Assembly (NCBI RefSeq): GCF_052119645.1
Contig: NZ_JBGQOM010000016.1
Span: 1-64,000, forward strand
DNA: 64,000 nucleotides
Direction: 5' to 3'
Source of the DNA: Paraglaciecola sp030730205
GTDB lineage: Bacteria; Pseudomonadota; Gammaproteobacteria; Enterobacterales; Alteromonadaceae
Shown here: piece after piece, positions 37,101 to 47,000 of the stretch
Position numbering within the stretch: position 1 is the stretch's first letter
How the letters are laid out: every line of letters begins with the position of its first letter
Position numbers and translations under genes: made by a program
Notes under the pieces: generated by a model
The model's database searches: none
What the model saw: the letters and a program-made list of their open reading frames with translations, nothing else
Told to the model about the DNA's origin: nothing

Positions 37101-39660
37101 TTGCCCCGTTACCACGAATAGTATGTTCAGCACCATTGACTAAATCGATGCCTGAACCACTGGCGCGCAGTGCCGCCCCCTCGCCCATGCGGTTTACACT
37201 ATCTTGGGCTCCCCACAAAGTAACCGTGCCATCCCCTGCTAAGGTAAAATCTTTTTTGACGGTTAAAGACGATTGATTAGCGACACCAAAACTATTGATC
37301 ACCTTGCCGTCATTGTCTGACGAAATAATAATATCGCCGTTATTAACTAGGGTATTATTCCCATTAATACCATCTAATATCAGAGACTTAACATTAGCCG
37401 GATCGCGACTTCCACTAGTGCTAAATACCTCAACACTGCCTTCTAATGCCAACACACCTGAGCTGCCCGCTTTCCAAGTGACATTATTAATATCTTGCAC
37501 TAGATAACAGCCCGATTCAGCATCACCTGAGACACAAACTCTATTGGTTTTATCACCCACATAAAATTCGCCGTTTAAAACGACACTATCTAAAGTGGTT
37601 GAGTTGAAGGCCATAGAGCCACCAGCGGAAGTGCTCAAGACTGTATTGCCATCACCGGATAGATTAGCTTTGGTGATATTCAACGCGCCGCCCGCGGAGT
37701 GCAGAGTACTGCCCTGACTAAAATCGAGATCAATATTTTGAATACTCGCATTATCCCAAGTTTGAATGGTTTGGTTTTTAAGAGTAACTACTGAATTTGT
37801 ACTTGAACTCGAGGTTAAGGTCGCGTTGTTTTGCAGGTTAATTTTACCCGTGCCGGACACTTCTAAATTGTTGAGTTTGAGTGTTCCCTGATGGGTCACG
37901 GAAATAAGACTATTATTTTTGATTTGTTCGCCTTCTACAGACAACACACCACTGTTTAATATTACTAGAGCACTGTCGCCAATTAAATTGAGATTGCCAC
38001 TGGACGCGCCAGTCCTGACTAGCGCTATAGTATCTGGCCACCCTGGGTTAACATCTGTACCACTGATAGTCACATCATTGATAAGTGGCACTGAGCCATT
38101 CTCCCAACTGCTTGCATCTGTCCAGTTAAATACCCCGCCTGTTTTCATGTTGACGTTGTCGGTACTGAATAGAAATTTATTACCTTGTTGGTCGCCAAAG
38201 CCCCCTAAGGCAAAACTGCTATTAAACAGTGGTGGCAGTTCTATACTACCTAAATCAAATGGAATTTGGGCTAGCGGGCCAAACCTACTGGTACCCATAT
38301 CTATGCCAAAAACTTCGCCCGAAATACTGCCCTTAAGAAGGTCTATATTAAAAGTAGTATCAATACGCAAGCCGGTTTTGTTGGTTAAACTTACCGCAAT
38401 GTCATAAATTGGCGTGATACCCAATTTTTTATTCTCGTCCCATTCCACTTCTATTTGCTGATCTAAATTGAGATCATTAAGGCGAGTAACGCTGCTTAAT
38501 GGCCCACCACTGATACCAGCAAATACCGCTTCATCAAAGGCATAACTGATGCCGATTTTACCAATGGATAGGCTAAAGTCTTGGGTTAAGGCAAGTGAAG
38601 GAGTTAGGGTCAAATCGATTAAATCCACCGAGGCAGAGACACTACCAATACCAAAATCAACGTCTGCGGTTACCCCTAAAGGTGGCAATATGCCCAGACT
38701 GGTGCCAAGTTGATCAACATCTAAACTGATATCTAAAAAGTTATCCGAGCCGCTAGTAGAAAGTACGTTAAGTGCACCACTTGCCCCAACATTAAGACCA
38801 GCACCGCCTAAATATTCTTTTTCGATGATATCGGGCAAACGCACTGCCACTTCCACCAAGGGAGAACCGCCCACGCTCACTTTGGGTTCTAAATCTATTG
38901 AGACTTTTTTCTTCTTTTTACCTTCGGGATCTTCGGGATCTTTTTCTTCTGTCACTTCAATCACACTGGCTACCGATTCACCAGCGGCAAACAAACTACT
39001 AAAGCCATCCAGCACTCTCACTTCACCACTTTTATCGCGGTTGAGAGACAGTAACTCAAAACTTTCGTCAATATTAAATAGGGTTGCAGTCTCACTACCA
39101 CATTTAGTGCTAACCCAGACGTCATAACAGCCTTTGGCCGTTACCGAAGCAGTAGCTTCAGTGATCAAATCTACATAGGCTTGTATGGTGGGTGAAATGG
39201 ACTGCAAAAACGCACCACCTAACAACTGTGAAGTTACCACCCCCATAGAAAAAGGTTGACCATGATTTAAGTCACTGAGGCCAGGTAAATCAAAAGTAAA
39301 CTCAAAAGGTAAGCTTGAATTAATGGTACCGCTATCGATTTCCCAACCAGTCTCCAGACCAATTCGGCCGCTGGTCGCTCCACTGACTCGTAAACCATTG
39401 CTGCCATATGTGGCATTACCTACTTCAAAAATTTTGCCGCTTTCATCCCATTCCACACCTAAAAATAAAGGGTTATCCAGATTAGAAAATGCTATTGAAC
39501 TGCCTGTACCCCACATACTTTGCCCGCTCGTTGAAAACGTCACTTGTTGTGATACTTCAACAGCTACCGCTGTTGGTACTCCCCACAAATACAAAGCGGT
39601 AGAGATGGACAAAGCAAGCGCTTTTTTAGGCGGCAAGTTTTTTATGGGTAAATTCAACAT
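34192..39660 (-). CDS. Giant exported PEP-CTERM protein with beta-helix-like repeats
   Basis: This 1822-residue protein has a signal peptide (ALSISTALYLWGVPTAVA) and an N-terminal region of about 480 residues rich in beta strands. A very long Asn/Gly-rich repetitive region follows (about 490-1700; recurring NNGTI, NSGTV, ANGT elements), as in parallel beta-helices. The last 33 residues start with VPEPHTIM, then a hydrophobic segment and RRKEPAPKRK, a PEP-CTERM sorting signal at about 1790-1822. AAGGA directly abuts the first ATG (39666) but is six bases from ATG 39660, which decides the start. Function unknown; probably a surface or matrix protein processed by an exosortase not present here. 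It lies inside the mannan locus next to the hybrid sensor. Confidence 0.85.
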   Translation of the reverse strand: MLNLPIKNLPPKKALALSISTALYLWGVPTAVAVEVSQQVTFSTSGQSMWGTGSSIAFSNLDNPLFLGVEWDESGKIFEVGNATYGSNGLRVSGATSGRIGLETGWEIDSGTINSSLPFEFTFDLPGLSDLNHGQPFSMGVVTSQLLGGAFLQSISPTIQAYVDLITEATASVTAKGCYDVWVSTKCGSETATLFNIDESFELLSLNRDKSGEVRVLDGFSSLFAAGESVASVIEVTEEKDPEDPEGKKKKKVSIDLEPKVSVGGSPLVEVAVRLPDIIEKEYLGGAGLNVGASGALNVLSTSGSDNFLDISLDVDQLGTSLGILPPLGVTADVDFGIGSVSASVDLIDLTLTPSLALTQDFSLSIGKIGISYAFDEAVFAGISGGPLSSVTRLNDLNLDQQIEVEWDENKKLGITPIYDIAVSLTNKTGLRIDTTFNIDLLKGSISGEVFGIDMGTSRFGPLAQIPFDLGSIELPPLFNSSFALGGFGDQQGNKFLFSTDNVNMKTGGVFNWTDASSWENGSVPLINDVTISGTDVNPGWPDTIALVRTGASSGNLNLIGDSALVILNSGVLSVEGEQIKNNSLISVTHQGTLKLNNLEVSGTGKINLQNNATLTSSSSTNSVVTLKNQTIQTWDNASIQNIDLDFSQGSTLHSAGGALNITKANLSGDGNTVLSTSAGGSMAFNSTTLDSVVLNGEFYVGDKTNRVCVSGDAESGCYLVQDINNVTWKAGSSGVLALEGSVEVFSTSGSRDPANVKSLILDGINGNNTLVNNGDIIISSDNDGKVINSFGVANQSSLTVKKDFTLAGDGTVTLWGAQDSVNRMGEGAALRASGSGIDLVNGAEHTIRGNGAIVRFASIDNQGTIVAQGDELYLANTSLTNNGNLGADSGGNLYTTRAWSNNGRVFANGTGTVTNDILLAQGTTNLTNLTVAGNSISLTDGLWEASNGGRIDLGRASAASNYTSFNNSADIRLDGATAEIKVGKSIETFAVFNNQQNGSLSLSNGASFDSAKLQNSGTVNLANATVKGLENQAGGLVQGHGQVYINHTTDASTGVRQLINEGTIRSDGGYLAISNLDNSVPSTFINRGTVEVMGGSNLYFGGYTYNVFNGTGGTWAAYGETAEATIALNNFSTIDLGPDGVTNLDNVTVKLSGTYANLEAQYPTDGPTKIINLQESLKDINATASLHLANGQQFVASNDLNNQGHIKLQAADLSVSNIVNSGTVSGHGDLVTNNIENSGVISAVGGQLNLHNTITNSGSIQTGEQYGDVLHLNSATINGGNVTVGQNALLNGDGVLHNVLLDNKGTISADATGLSINLASGSSNSGLIEVSSGVLALQGDSLQNTGGLLAARANSELQLQGITVLGGAIDVVGNGSVLSGYGTLDNIALQISEGTVTANVNGQRLTLDPGDAAQLMRATLRAENGGILLLTQGDFDNGGGTLIQAREGSVVEIKNISMNGGRLETIGDGKIIDLGSSDFTNMSFNANTEVANGGEFNLHGTIINTSSLTALDGGEIVMHDANLTAYTLKTITHPDGSVTFEPVASNGQLNIAAGGTFKGEGRVDELAMDNQGTIHADGSKALIFDLKGDLFTNNGTVEVSGAGGMQIDDSEVLNNGKVNVQSTLTLANNFVQQAGELNVDGELVASNVTIDKGSLAGSGVVDADVTVNADGKIGRGSLILMQDLNLFGTLEIDMTNSSLYDMLDVRGKVTVDTSTQFELVFEPDYNPLDGFDFDFSFANNFINFDLLSITNFIVTGLMDGFDWAVVWDDVNGGFAVDVFGAPANPNTDVPEPHTIMLMLFAVAFLVLRRKEPAPKRKDGSH

Positions 39661-39832
39661 AATCATTCCTTAAATTGTTTAACCCTAAATTCAGCCACTG
39701 ACGGCAGTGAGGCTGTTAATCAAGGCGGCGTGGAGCAAACACTTTAGAAATCTTGTGTTAGTAATCCTTGCCAAATGGCAAGCCTAAGCACAGACTTTTT
39801 ACAATATTTATCATAGAGTTAACTTGGGAATG

Positions 39833-39874
39833 TGGTTTGTACAATATGGCCAATTGTTTGCACAAACTGGCCAA
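39833..39874. promoter_or_regulatory. Tandem 21-bp direct repeat, putative HTCS (AraC-domain) site
   Basis: Two adjacent 21-mers (39833-39853 and 39854-39874) match at 17 of 21 positions, sharing TTTGnACAA and TGGCCAA. A 21-bp period, two helical turns, is the classic arrangement for AraC-family DNA-binding domains. It lies between the hybrid sensor gene and the PEP-CTERM gene, about 175-215 bases upstream of the latter's start. Confidence 0.6.
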
Positions 39875-39920
39875 GTTACACCGTACATGGGGTTAAGAGT
39901 CTGTTTAACTCTGTTACTGT

Positions 39921-42900
39921 CTAATCGATGGCGGAGGGGCTTTTACCGTAGAATTTTTTAAAGGTTCGGGAAAAATACGACAAACTCTCATAACCAGTAC
40001 CGTAAGCTATTTCACTTAAACTGAGTTTGTTGTCATTAATTAATTTAAGTGCTGCTTGCATGCGTATTTCAGTAATAAATTGGCCAGGTGTCTGCTGACA
40101 CTCTTCCTGACATTTACGACTCAATGAACGGCGGCTCATGGCCATTGTTTGGGCTAAAAGATCAATAGAAAACTCAGCGTCGGTTAAATGGGCAAGTACC
40201 TCTTTACGCAACTTGCTTACAAAACGGTTTGAGCTTGTTTCTGGATTGTCGCTTAAGATAAATTCACTTTGCAGTTTTTGGCGGATCTGTTTTCGACTTT
40301 TAATTAAACCGTCGACCCGTGCGATGAGTTCTGATGTATCAAAGGGTTTAGTTAAGTAGTCATCTGCCCCTGTTTGTAAACCGGCAACGGTGTCTCGTTT
40401 GGCAGATTTGGCACTGAGTAAAATAAGAGGAATAGTATTGGTAATGGCGTGTTTTTTAAGCTCAGTGAGCATCTCAATGCCATTCATTTTAGGCATCATC
40501 ACGTCTGAAATTATAATATCGGGTAACAGTGTCAAGGCCTTGGCTAACCCTTCCTCGCCGTTGCTGGCTTGTATAATATGATAATAGCCAGATAAACGCA
40601 GAGCAATAAACTGGCGCAACTCAAGATTATCATCCACCACCAGGACGGTAGCCACATCTTCTTTGCCAGACAAAGTGCGGGGCGGGAGTAATTCAACGGG
40701 GCTGAGGGCTTCGGTTAGTGATTCAGTCGTTGATACAAGGTCGATATTTTCCGCTAGCTCTGCTTCATTAAAATGTTGTTTACCACGTTGCAACCACAAG
40801 GTAAAACAGCTGCCCTGGCCCAACTCACTGCTGACTTCAACGCGCCCATGGTGCAAGTCAATCAACTCTTTAACTAAGGCTAAGCCGATGCCAGTGCCAG
40901 GTTGAGACACTGAATCCGCGGTTTTGCCCTGATAATAACGTTCAAAAATATGGTTTAGTTCTTCACTTGCTATGCCAGTGCCATTATCAGCCACTTGAAT
41001 ACCCACTTCTGTTTCATCTCTGACTAAGGTGATCACAATCTTACTTTTTTCACCACTGTACTTAATGGCATTAGATAGTAGATTAGCTAAACATTTATCT
41101 AACTGGTCACGGTCGCAATACAATAACAGGGGATCTTGGGCATCAGTTACCAGCAAAGTTTGCTGCTGTTGGCTGGCTAAAGTAGTAAAACGTTGTGTTA
41201 CGTTAGTGATTAATTCAGCCACATTATATTGGGCAATATGCAGCGGGAACTGCCCCAGTTCTAAGCGATTAATATCCAAAATATGGCCGACTAAGCTCAA
41301 CATATTTTTGGCATTATTAAGTGCGGTAGTCACTGGATAAACAATAGTTTGTGGTAAGTCTTGTTGCTCACGCAATAACTCTTGCAATGGGGCAATAGTT
41401 AAGGTCAACGGGGTACGAAATTCATGGCTTACATTAGTAAAAAATCGCTCTTTTAAGATTTTTTGCTGCTCAAGCTCATCCACTTTAACGGCTAATTGTT
41501 GGGTTCGCTGAGTCACGGTTTGCTCTAAGGCTAGATTTTGTTTACGCAACTTATTAGTACGCCAACGTTGGGTTAGCCAACCACTCATGCCTAGCATTAA
41601 CAATAACAATGTTAGGTAAATAAACCAGGCTAAATGACTTAAATACCAAGGTGGCTGAACGGCAAACACCAACTGTTGGTTATAAACGCGGCCCCACTGA
41701 TCCTGGGCTTGCAACTCAAAACTAAACTCCCCACCCGGCAACAAGGTATAATCTTTTTGGTGCTCTGGGCTCCATTCACTCCAATCATCATGGCCACTGC
41801 CAAGCAAACGATGTCGATACACAGTACTTTGTTTAATACTGGGATTGGTAAGTGAATATGCAATACGAATGGAATTACCATTGTGCTCAAGTGTGGGCAA
41901 AGTAGCTGTTGGCAGCAGACCACCATAGAGCAAACTATTATTATTGAGGTCGGTGATCTGTCGAATCGCTAATTGACTAGGCTCAGGTAAAAGTTCACTA
42001 AGTTCAATATTGGCGCGATATACTTCACCTGAACTTTGCGCAAACCAGATAGTGTTTTCCGCCACACTCAGAAAGTCTTTAAATCCCGAGTCAGCAAAGG
42101 GTTTAAACAAAGTCTCATTATCTTGCCAAACACCTGTTTCATCCTGTTGTATATAACCGCTATCTTGACCGATGCGGTACCAGATGCGGCCTTGTTCATC
42201 AGCATGTAAACGAAAAACGTCTTGACCCTTGATGGTAAATTTAGCCGGAAGCCCTGACATAAATTGTAACTCAGGTACGCGACCAGCCCGATAATCCATC
42301 AAGCCATCTGTAGTCGCGATCCCCACACCAAAGGGCAACTTAAAAGGCATCACATTACCGGGCGGTAAACCATCTTGCTCAGTAAATTTGCGTACATTGG
42401 TAGCACGCTCTGCAAACTGGGCATTTTCAATTCGATATACTTCTTGGCTGGGTGTGCCTGCCCACACCACGCCACTATCTTCAATGGCGACAAATTCAAG
42501 TTCATCTTCGGTTTGCTCAATGAGTTGTGCGACCCATTGTTGTTGGTCTAAGGTTAGATGATACAAACCGGCGTAAGTGGCGACAAACAAGGTATCGCTG
42601 ATGGGATCAACACTCAGCCCTCTAGCCCAACTGGTAACAATAATATTCTCAAAATCTTCAGTGTTGGCATTTATCGCACGGGCAAATACGCCACCACTAC
42701 CTGCATAAAGAAAATATCCATGGTATTCAAGTACATCAAAATTAATGTGTTTACTGACAACAAGGCTGTCAAACTTAGCGGGTGAGAGCTTAGCTGCACC
42801 TGGTGTAAGTCCAAATAGTCCATCACCAGCAGCGATAACTCGCTTATTGGCCAAGGCCAATTTATCAATAATGGTGGAGTTATCACCTATGTCATAGGTA

Positions 42901-43895
42901 CTGTAGCGATGAGGTGGCACGATTTTAATTACATTTGGAATGCCTGACAGCCATATATTGCCGTGTTGGTCTTCTAATACCGAGTACCAGCTATTGGCAG
43001 TTAAATTATCTTGTTGTTGATAATGTCTGACTAACTCAAGTGAAGGATTGAGAATAAACAGTCCATCATACAAAGACGCTAAATAATAAAAACCGTCACT
43101 GGCCTGAATGCTATTGTAAATAATCACATCTTGACCAAAGAGCTGGGCATCCACTTTCAGTGCGAGTTCACCAGCCTCTTGCTCAAATACACCGTGTTGA
43201 GAAGTGACTACTACCAACTTACCAGCTTGATTAGTAAAAATACTGCGTACATAAGATTTAGCGGGCAAGGAAAAATTGCTTGCTTCTAATGTAAATTCAG
43301 TCCCAGAGGCAGAAATCTGAATTTTATACAATGTGGGATCATCAGCCTGTTTAAATAAAAAATCGCCATCTAAAGCAAATAGTCGATGTTTACCGCCGGG
43401 TATATTAGGCATAGCCTGTAGTTGCGTACCATCCCAAAAATACACCTGTTGATTACTGATAAAAGCCACACCATGTTGATTGGCGGCTGTAGACCAGATT
43501 TCACCAAACTGGCGCTGCTCAGTGGGTAAGTTTTCTAATAAAGATTGGTAGTGCAAACGGCCAAGTTCATCAGGCAAAAAACGACCAATTTCATCAATGG
43601 TGCCGACATACAAACCACCGTCTGCCCAAGGAGCAATTGAACGAATACGAGTATTATTAGGCGTCGCGTATTTATGCCATTGTTCGCCATCCCATTGGCT
43701 TAAGCCGGTGCCTGAGCCAACATAAATCAAGCCATCATCGGTTTTGCTTAGCCACCAATTTTGGTCACTACCTTGGTGCTGTTTAAGGCCAAACACTTGG
43801 GACACAGGTAAGCCGATTTGGCTATATTCATTGGCTTTAAGCAATTCAATGTTTACAGTGAATACAAGCAAGATTAACAGCTTAATAATCTTCAT
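39921..43895 (-). CDS. Hybrid two-component system sensor/regulator (HTCS)
   Basis: This one-protein signalling system has 1324 residues. A signal peptide is followed by a periplasmic sensor of about 700 residues with two-component propeller repeats (NTRIRSIAPWADGGLYVGT and similar) and a Y_Y_Y domain (about 680-745). One membrane helix (about 750-775) precedes a histidine kinase with H824 in NVSHEFRTPL and ATPase motifs near 946 (NLLSNAIKYS). Next are a receiver domain (about 1083-1200; phospho-acceptor near D1131 in IISDVMMPKMNG) and an AraC-type helix-turn-helix (about 1240-1324). HTCS sense oligosaccharides and are best known from Bacteroidetes. The likely target is the repeat at 39833. 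No ribosome site is clear at ATG 43895. Confidence 0.93.
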   Translation of the reverse strand: MKIIKLLILLVFTVNIELLKANEYSQIGLPVSQVFGLKQHQGSDQNWWLSKTDDGLIYVGSGTGLSQWDGEQWHKYATPNNTRIRSIAPWADGGLYVGTIDEIGRFLPDELGRLHYQSLLENLPTEQRQFGEIWSTAANQHGVAFISNQQVYFWDGTQLQAMPNIPGGKHRLFALDGDFLFKQADDPTLYKIQISASGTEFTLEASNFSLPAKSYVRSIFTNQAGKLVVVTSQHGVFEQEAGELALKVDAQLFGQDVIIYNSIQASDGFYYLASLYDGLFILNPSLELVRHYQQQDNLTANSWYSVLEDQHGNIWLSGIPNVIKIVPPHRYSTYDIGDNSTIIDKLALANKRVIAAGDGLFGLTPGAAKLSPAKFDSLVVSKHINFDVLEYHGYFLYAGSGGVFARAINANTEDFENIIVTSWARGLSVDPISDTLFVATYAGLYHLTLDQQQWVAQLIEQTEDELEFVAIEDSGVVWAGTPSQEVYRIENAQFAERATNVRKFTEQDGLPPGNVMPFKLPFGVGIATTDGLMDYRAGRVPELQFMSGLPAKFTIKGQDVFRLHADEQGRIWYRIGQDSGYIQQDETGVWQDNETLFKPFADSGFKDFLSVAENTIWFAQSSGEVYRANIELSELLPEPSQLAIRQITDLNNNSLLYGGLLPTATLPTLEHNGNSIRIAYSLTNPSIKQSTVYRHRLLGSGHDDWSEWSPEHQKDYTLLPGGEFSFELQAQDQWGRVYNQQLVFAVQPPWYLSHLAWFIYLTLLLLMLGMSGWLTQRWRTNKLRKQNLALEQTVTQRTQQLAVKVDELEQQKILKERFFTNVSHEFRTPLTLTIAPLQELLREQQDLPQTIVYPVTTALNNAKNMLSLVGHILDINRLELGQFPLHIAQYNVAELITNVTQRFTTLASQQQQTLLVTDAQDPLLLYCDRDQLDKCLANLLSNAIKYSGEKSKIVITLVRDETEVGIQVADNGTGIASEELNHIFERYYQGKTADSVSQPGTGIGLALVKELIDLHHGRVEVSSELGQGSCFTLWLQRGKQHFNEAELAENIDLVSTTESLTEALSPVELLPPRTLSGKEDVATVLVVDDNLELRQFIALRLSGYYHIIQASNGEEGLAKALTLLPDIIISDVMMPKMNGIEMLTELKKHAITNTIPLILLSAKSAKRDTVAGLQTGADDYLTKPFDTSELIARVDGLIKSRKQIRQKLQSEFILSDNPETSSNRFVSKLRKEVLAHLTDAEFSIDLLAQTMAMSRRSLSRKCQEECQQTPGQFITEIRMQAALKLINDNKLSLSEIAYGTGYESLSYFSRTFKKFYGKSPSAID

Positions 43896-43993
43896 GAATT
43901 TATAAAAAGGCCAAATAATCAGATATTTATGTGAGCTTAAGCCTAAGCTAAGAGCAAAATTTATTCAATTAAAAAGACCTTAGCCTCTTAAAC

Positions 43994-44024
43994 AAAAAAA
44001 GGGCTCAGTGTAAACACTGAGCCC
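43994..44024 (-). terminator. Terminator of the GH26-TonB receptor operon
   Basis: GGGCTCAGTG/CACTGAGCCC with a four-base loop. The A tract on the left reads as T on the minus strand, ending the receptor transcript before the HTCS gene. Confidence 0.9.
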
Positions 44025-44049
44025 TTTGCACACTATGATTTTTACACTT

Positions 44050-47000
44050 TTAAAGTTTGACTTGCACACCTAAGGTCACACGACGTTCACCGTAGACCCG
44101 ACTGTCAATATTCGACTCCCACTGATGGTAGTTTTCTTGATATTCCTCGGTCAGGTTGGTGCCTTGCAAAGAGAGGGTCACCATCTCGTTAATGTCATAA
44201 CTCACAGAGGCATCCAAGTAGCTAGTCGCTGCTGTCCAATAAGCAAACTGATAAGCCCCTTCGTATTTTACCCCGTTAAACATTTCACTACGGTAGTTAT
44301 GGGCGATACGTGCCTGTATACCATCTTTTTCATACCATAAGGCTAAGTTGGTTTGATGTTTAGAATTGCCTACCCCCGGCAAAGAACCACCGTAGAAATC
44401 CATGTCATTACTTTCGCTAGGTGAATAGGTGTAGTTGGCAGTAATACCAAAACCACTCCAAAATCCATCTAGAAAATCCAAACCTTGCTGATAACCCATT
44501 TCTAAACCGGGTTTATCAAAGTTCCAGTCACCGGTGATATCAAAGGTTTCGGTGGTTTGAATGGGTACAGTACCGGTAAATTCACCGGTAGATAGATTAT
44601 ATCCGCGCACTACCCCATCACTATCAACTATGTCATCACGCAATACCAATGAGGTTCTGAATTCAGTATTGCCTCTACCCCAAAACAAACCCACATTAAA
44701 CATACCCGTTTCACTAAAGTACCATTCATAGGACATCTCTAGATTGTCATTACGATTAGGTTGTAAATTGGGATTACCATCTTGACCGCCGCCTGTGGCA
44801 CAAAAAACTTCTTCGCCTTGGGCGTTGTTGATCTCACAGTTTTTAACCCGATTAACCGTTAAACCACCCGCTAATTGATCGGTATTGTGAGTCGATACGG
44901 TCTCAGTGTAGGAAAAACGCAATACTTGCTCTTCATCCAAATTTAAGGCCAAGTTCAAGGCTGGTAATAAATCACTGTAGGCGTTAATGGTATTAATTTT
45001 GTTACCGTCTGGTTGCAAAATCCCTGGTCCGATTAAAAAGTCCTGACCATTAAAATTGGCTACGGTGCCTTGCAAACCTTCACTTTGAGTAATATCAAAC
45101 TCGGTTTTTATGTAGCGAAAACCAATATTACCAGTGTACGACATACCAGCGATGTCACCGTCTAGGTTAGCCTGAAAATACACAGTCTGAGTTTGCTCTT
45201 TAACGTTGTAAACGTTAGCCGCATCGGGTACCAGTGCGTTAGTACCATAAATTTCGTTGTGCCATGCAATAGGATCTTTCATGGCCTTTGGATCGATAAA
45301 GTACATAGTACCTAAACCCGTTGAGCCATGAAAATCACTAATACCGGTGATCATGCCTTTGGCATCTAACTCGGTAAATGACATGGGCGGAATATAAGAT
45401 TCTAAGGTTAATGGTGCTTGAGTAGCGGTATCTTTCCAACGAGCTAAAAACGCATCACCATAGGCATTTGTGCGCGCCACACCACCATACCAACCACTTT
45501 TAGACACTTCCCGTTGACCATGACGTAGACCAAAATCCACTGAACTGACTATGCTTAAGGCATCTATGTCGATAACATAAGAACCATCAAAACGAGCTAT
45601 GTCCAGGTCAGCATTGGAAAACTCACCATACAGGTTACTGGATTTATTGCTGTAACGATTGAGATTACTGCCAAACACTTCGTTAGTAATGCTGCCGTCC
45701 TGCTCTGTGACATCGATAGAACCAAAGTTCCAGTTTTGTTGACCTCCACGATAGCTAATGGACACAGGGATCTGAGTATAAGCATCAACCGCTGTGCCAT
45801 CAGGCAAAGTAGCAGATACGCCATCATAGCCCCACGGGTTGGCATTACTTATAAATTCAGTGCCAGGACCATGATAAGTATCACCAATTTGTGAGCCTGA
45901 AGTAATAAAGGAGTCAATAACACTGCGACTCATATCATTGTTTGCTTCACCATGTACCCAACGTAGTTTGCCAGTAAAAGCGCCGCCGTTGTCAAAAGCC
46001 AGTTCAAGATTGGTATTTAATGCTTCTTTTTCTACCGCCCAGGTTTGCGAGTGGGTTTTAACTGCACGGGCTTGGTAGTCAGCATCTTGAATAGTGAAAT
46101 AACTGCCTTCGTTGGTGGTAAAGACTCCATCTTGACTGGTAATATTAGGATATTCTGTGGTTTCGGTAGGGGTATACCAACCTGTTACACCTTGCCACGC
46201 TTGACTTGCCACAACGCCAGCAAAATATTGGTATTCTTCCAGCTTGGTATAAAACACATCACCGGTTAATTTCAGCGAATCCGTCAACTGGAATTGTACT
46301 GAACTGTTTACCCCCGTGCGGTCCCGGTCGATAAAACGGTTACTGGCTTGATGCCCCTGAAAACCATAATAAACATCATTAAAGTCGCCATCGCCATTTA
46401 CATCGACATTTTCTTGCACAAAGTTAGCCGCTTCGCTGGCGTTAAATGACCAACCACCGTATTGCCCAGGCTCTCCACCTTGAGCGCCATTGGTATAATC
46501 AGCTAAATGACTAGATGATTTAGCTAAGTTTAAAGTGAAACCATATTTATCATCGTTGTTATAACCGATAAATGCCGACACTAAACCATCGTTTTCTTTG
46601 CCTAACGAGCCACGTGTTGCCTCAGCTTTACCTAGTACTGTCCACTCTTCGGTTAACATAAAAGGACGATTGGTTTTAAGATCGATAGTACCGGCTAAAC
46701 CACTGACCACGTTGCGTGCTTGTGATGATTTATACACATCCAAGCCCGATACCATGGTAGAAGGAATATCAGCAAAATCAGGGGTGATGGTGGTGACGTT
46801 ACCCGCCGATAACATTTGCTCACCGTTTAAGGTGGTTGATACGTTGCCGTTACCACGAATATTAACCAATGCACCTTCACCACCAGAACGGGTAATTTGA
46901 ATACCGGTAATACGCTGCAATGAGTCAGCAATGGTGCTATCGGGCAATTTACCGATATCCACCGCGCTAATGGAGTCAACCACGCTGCCGGCATAACGTT

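Noticed and set aside
34229..39673. Many plus-strand open frames opposite the PEP-CTERM gene
   Set aside because: They arise from the repetitive composition of the giant gene, lack ribosome sites and known motifs, and overlap a well-supported coding region.
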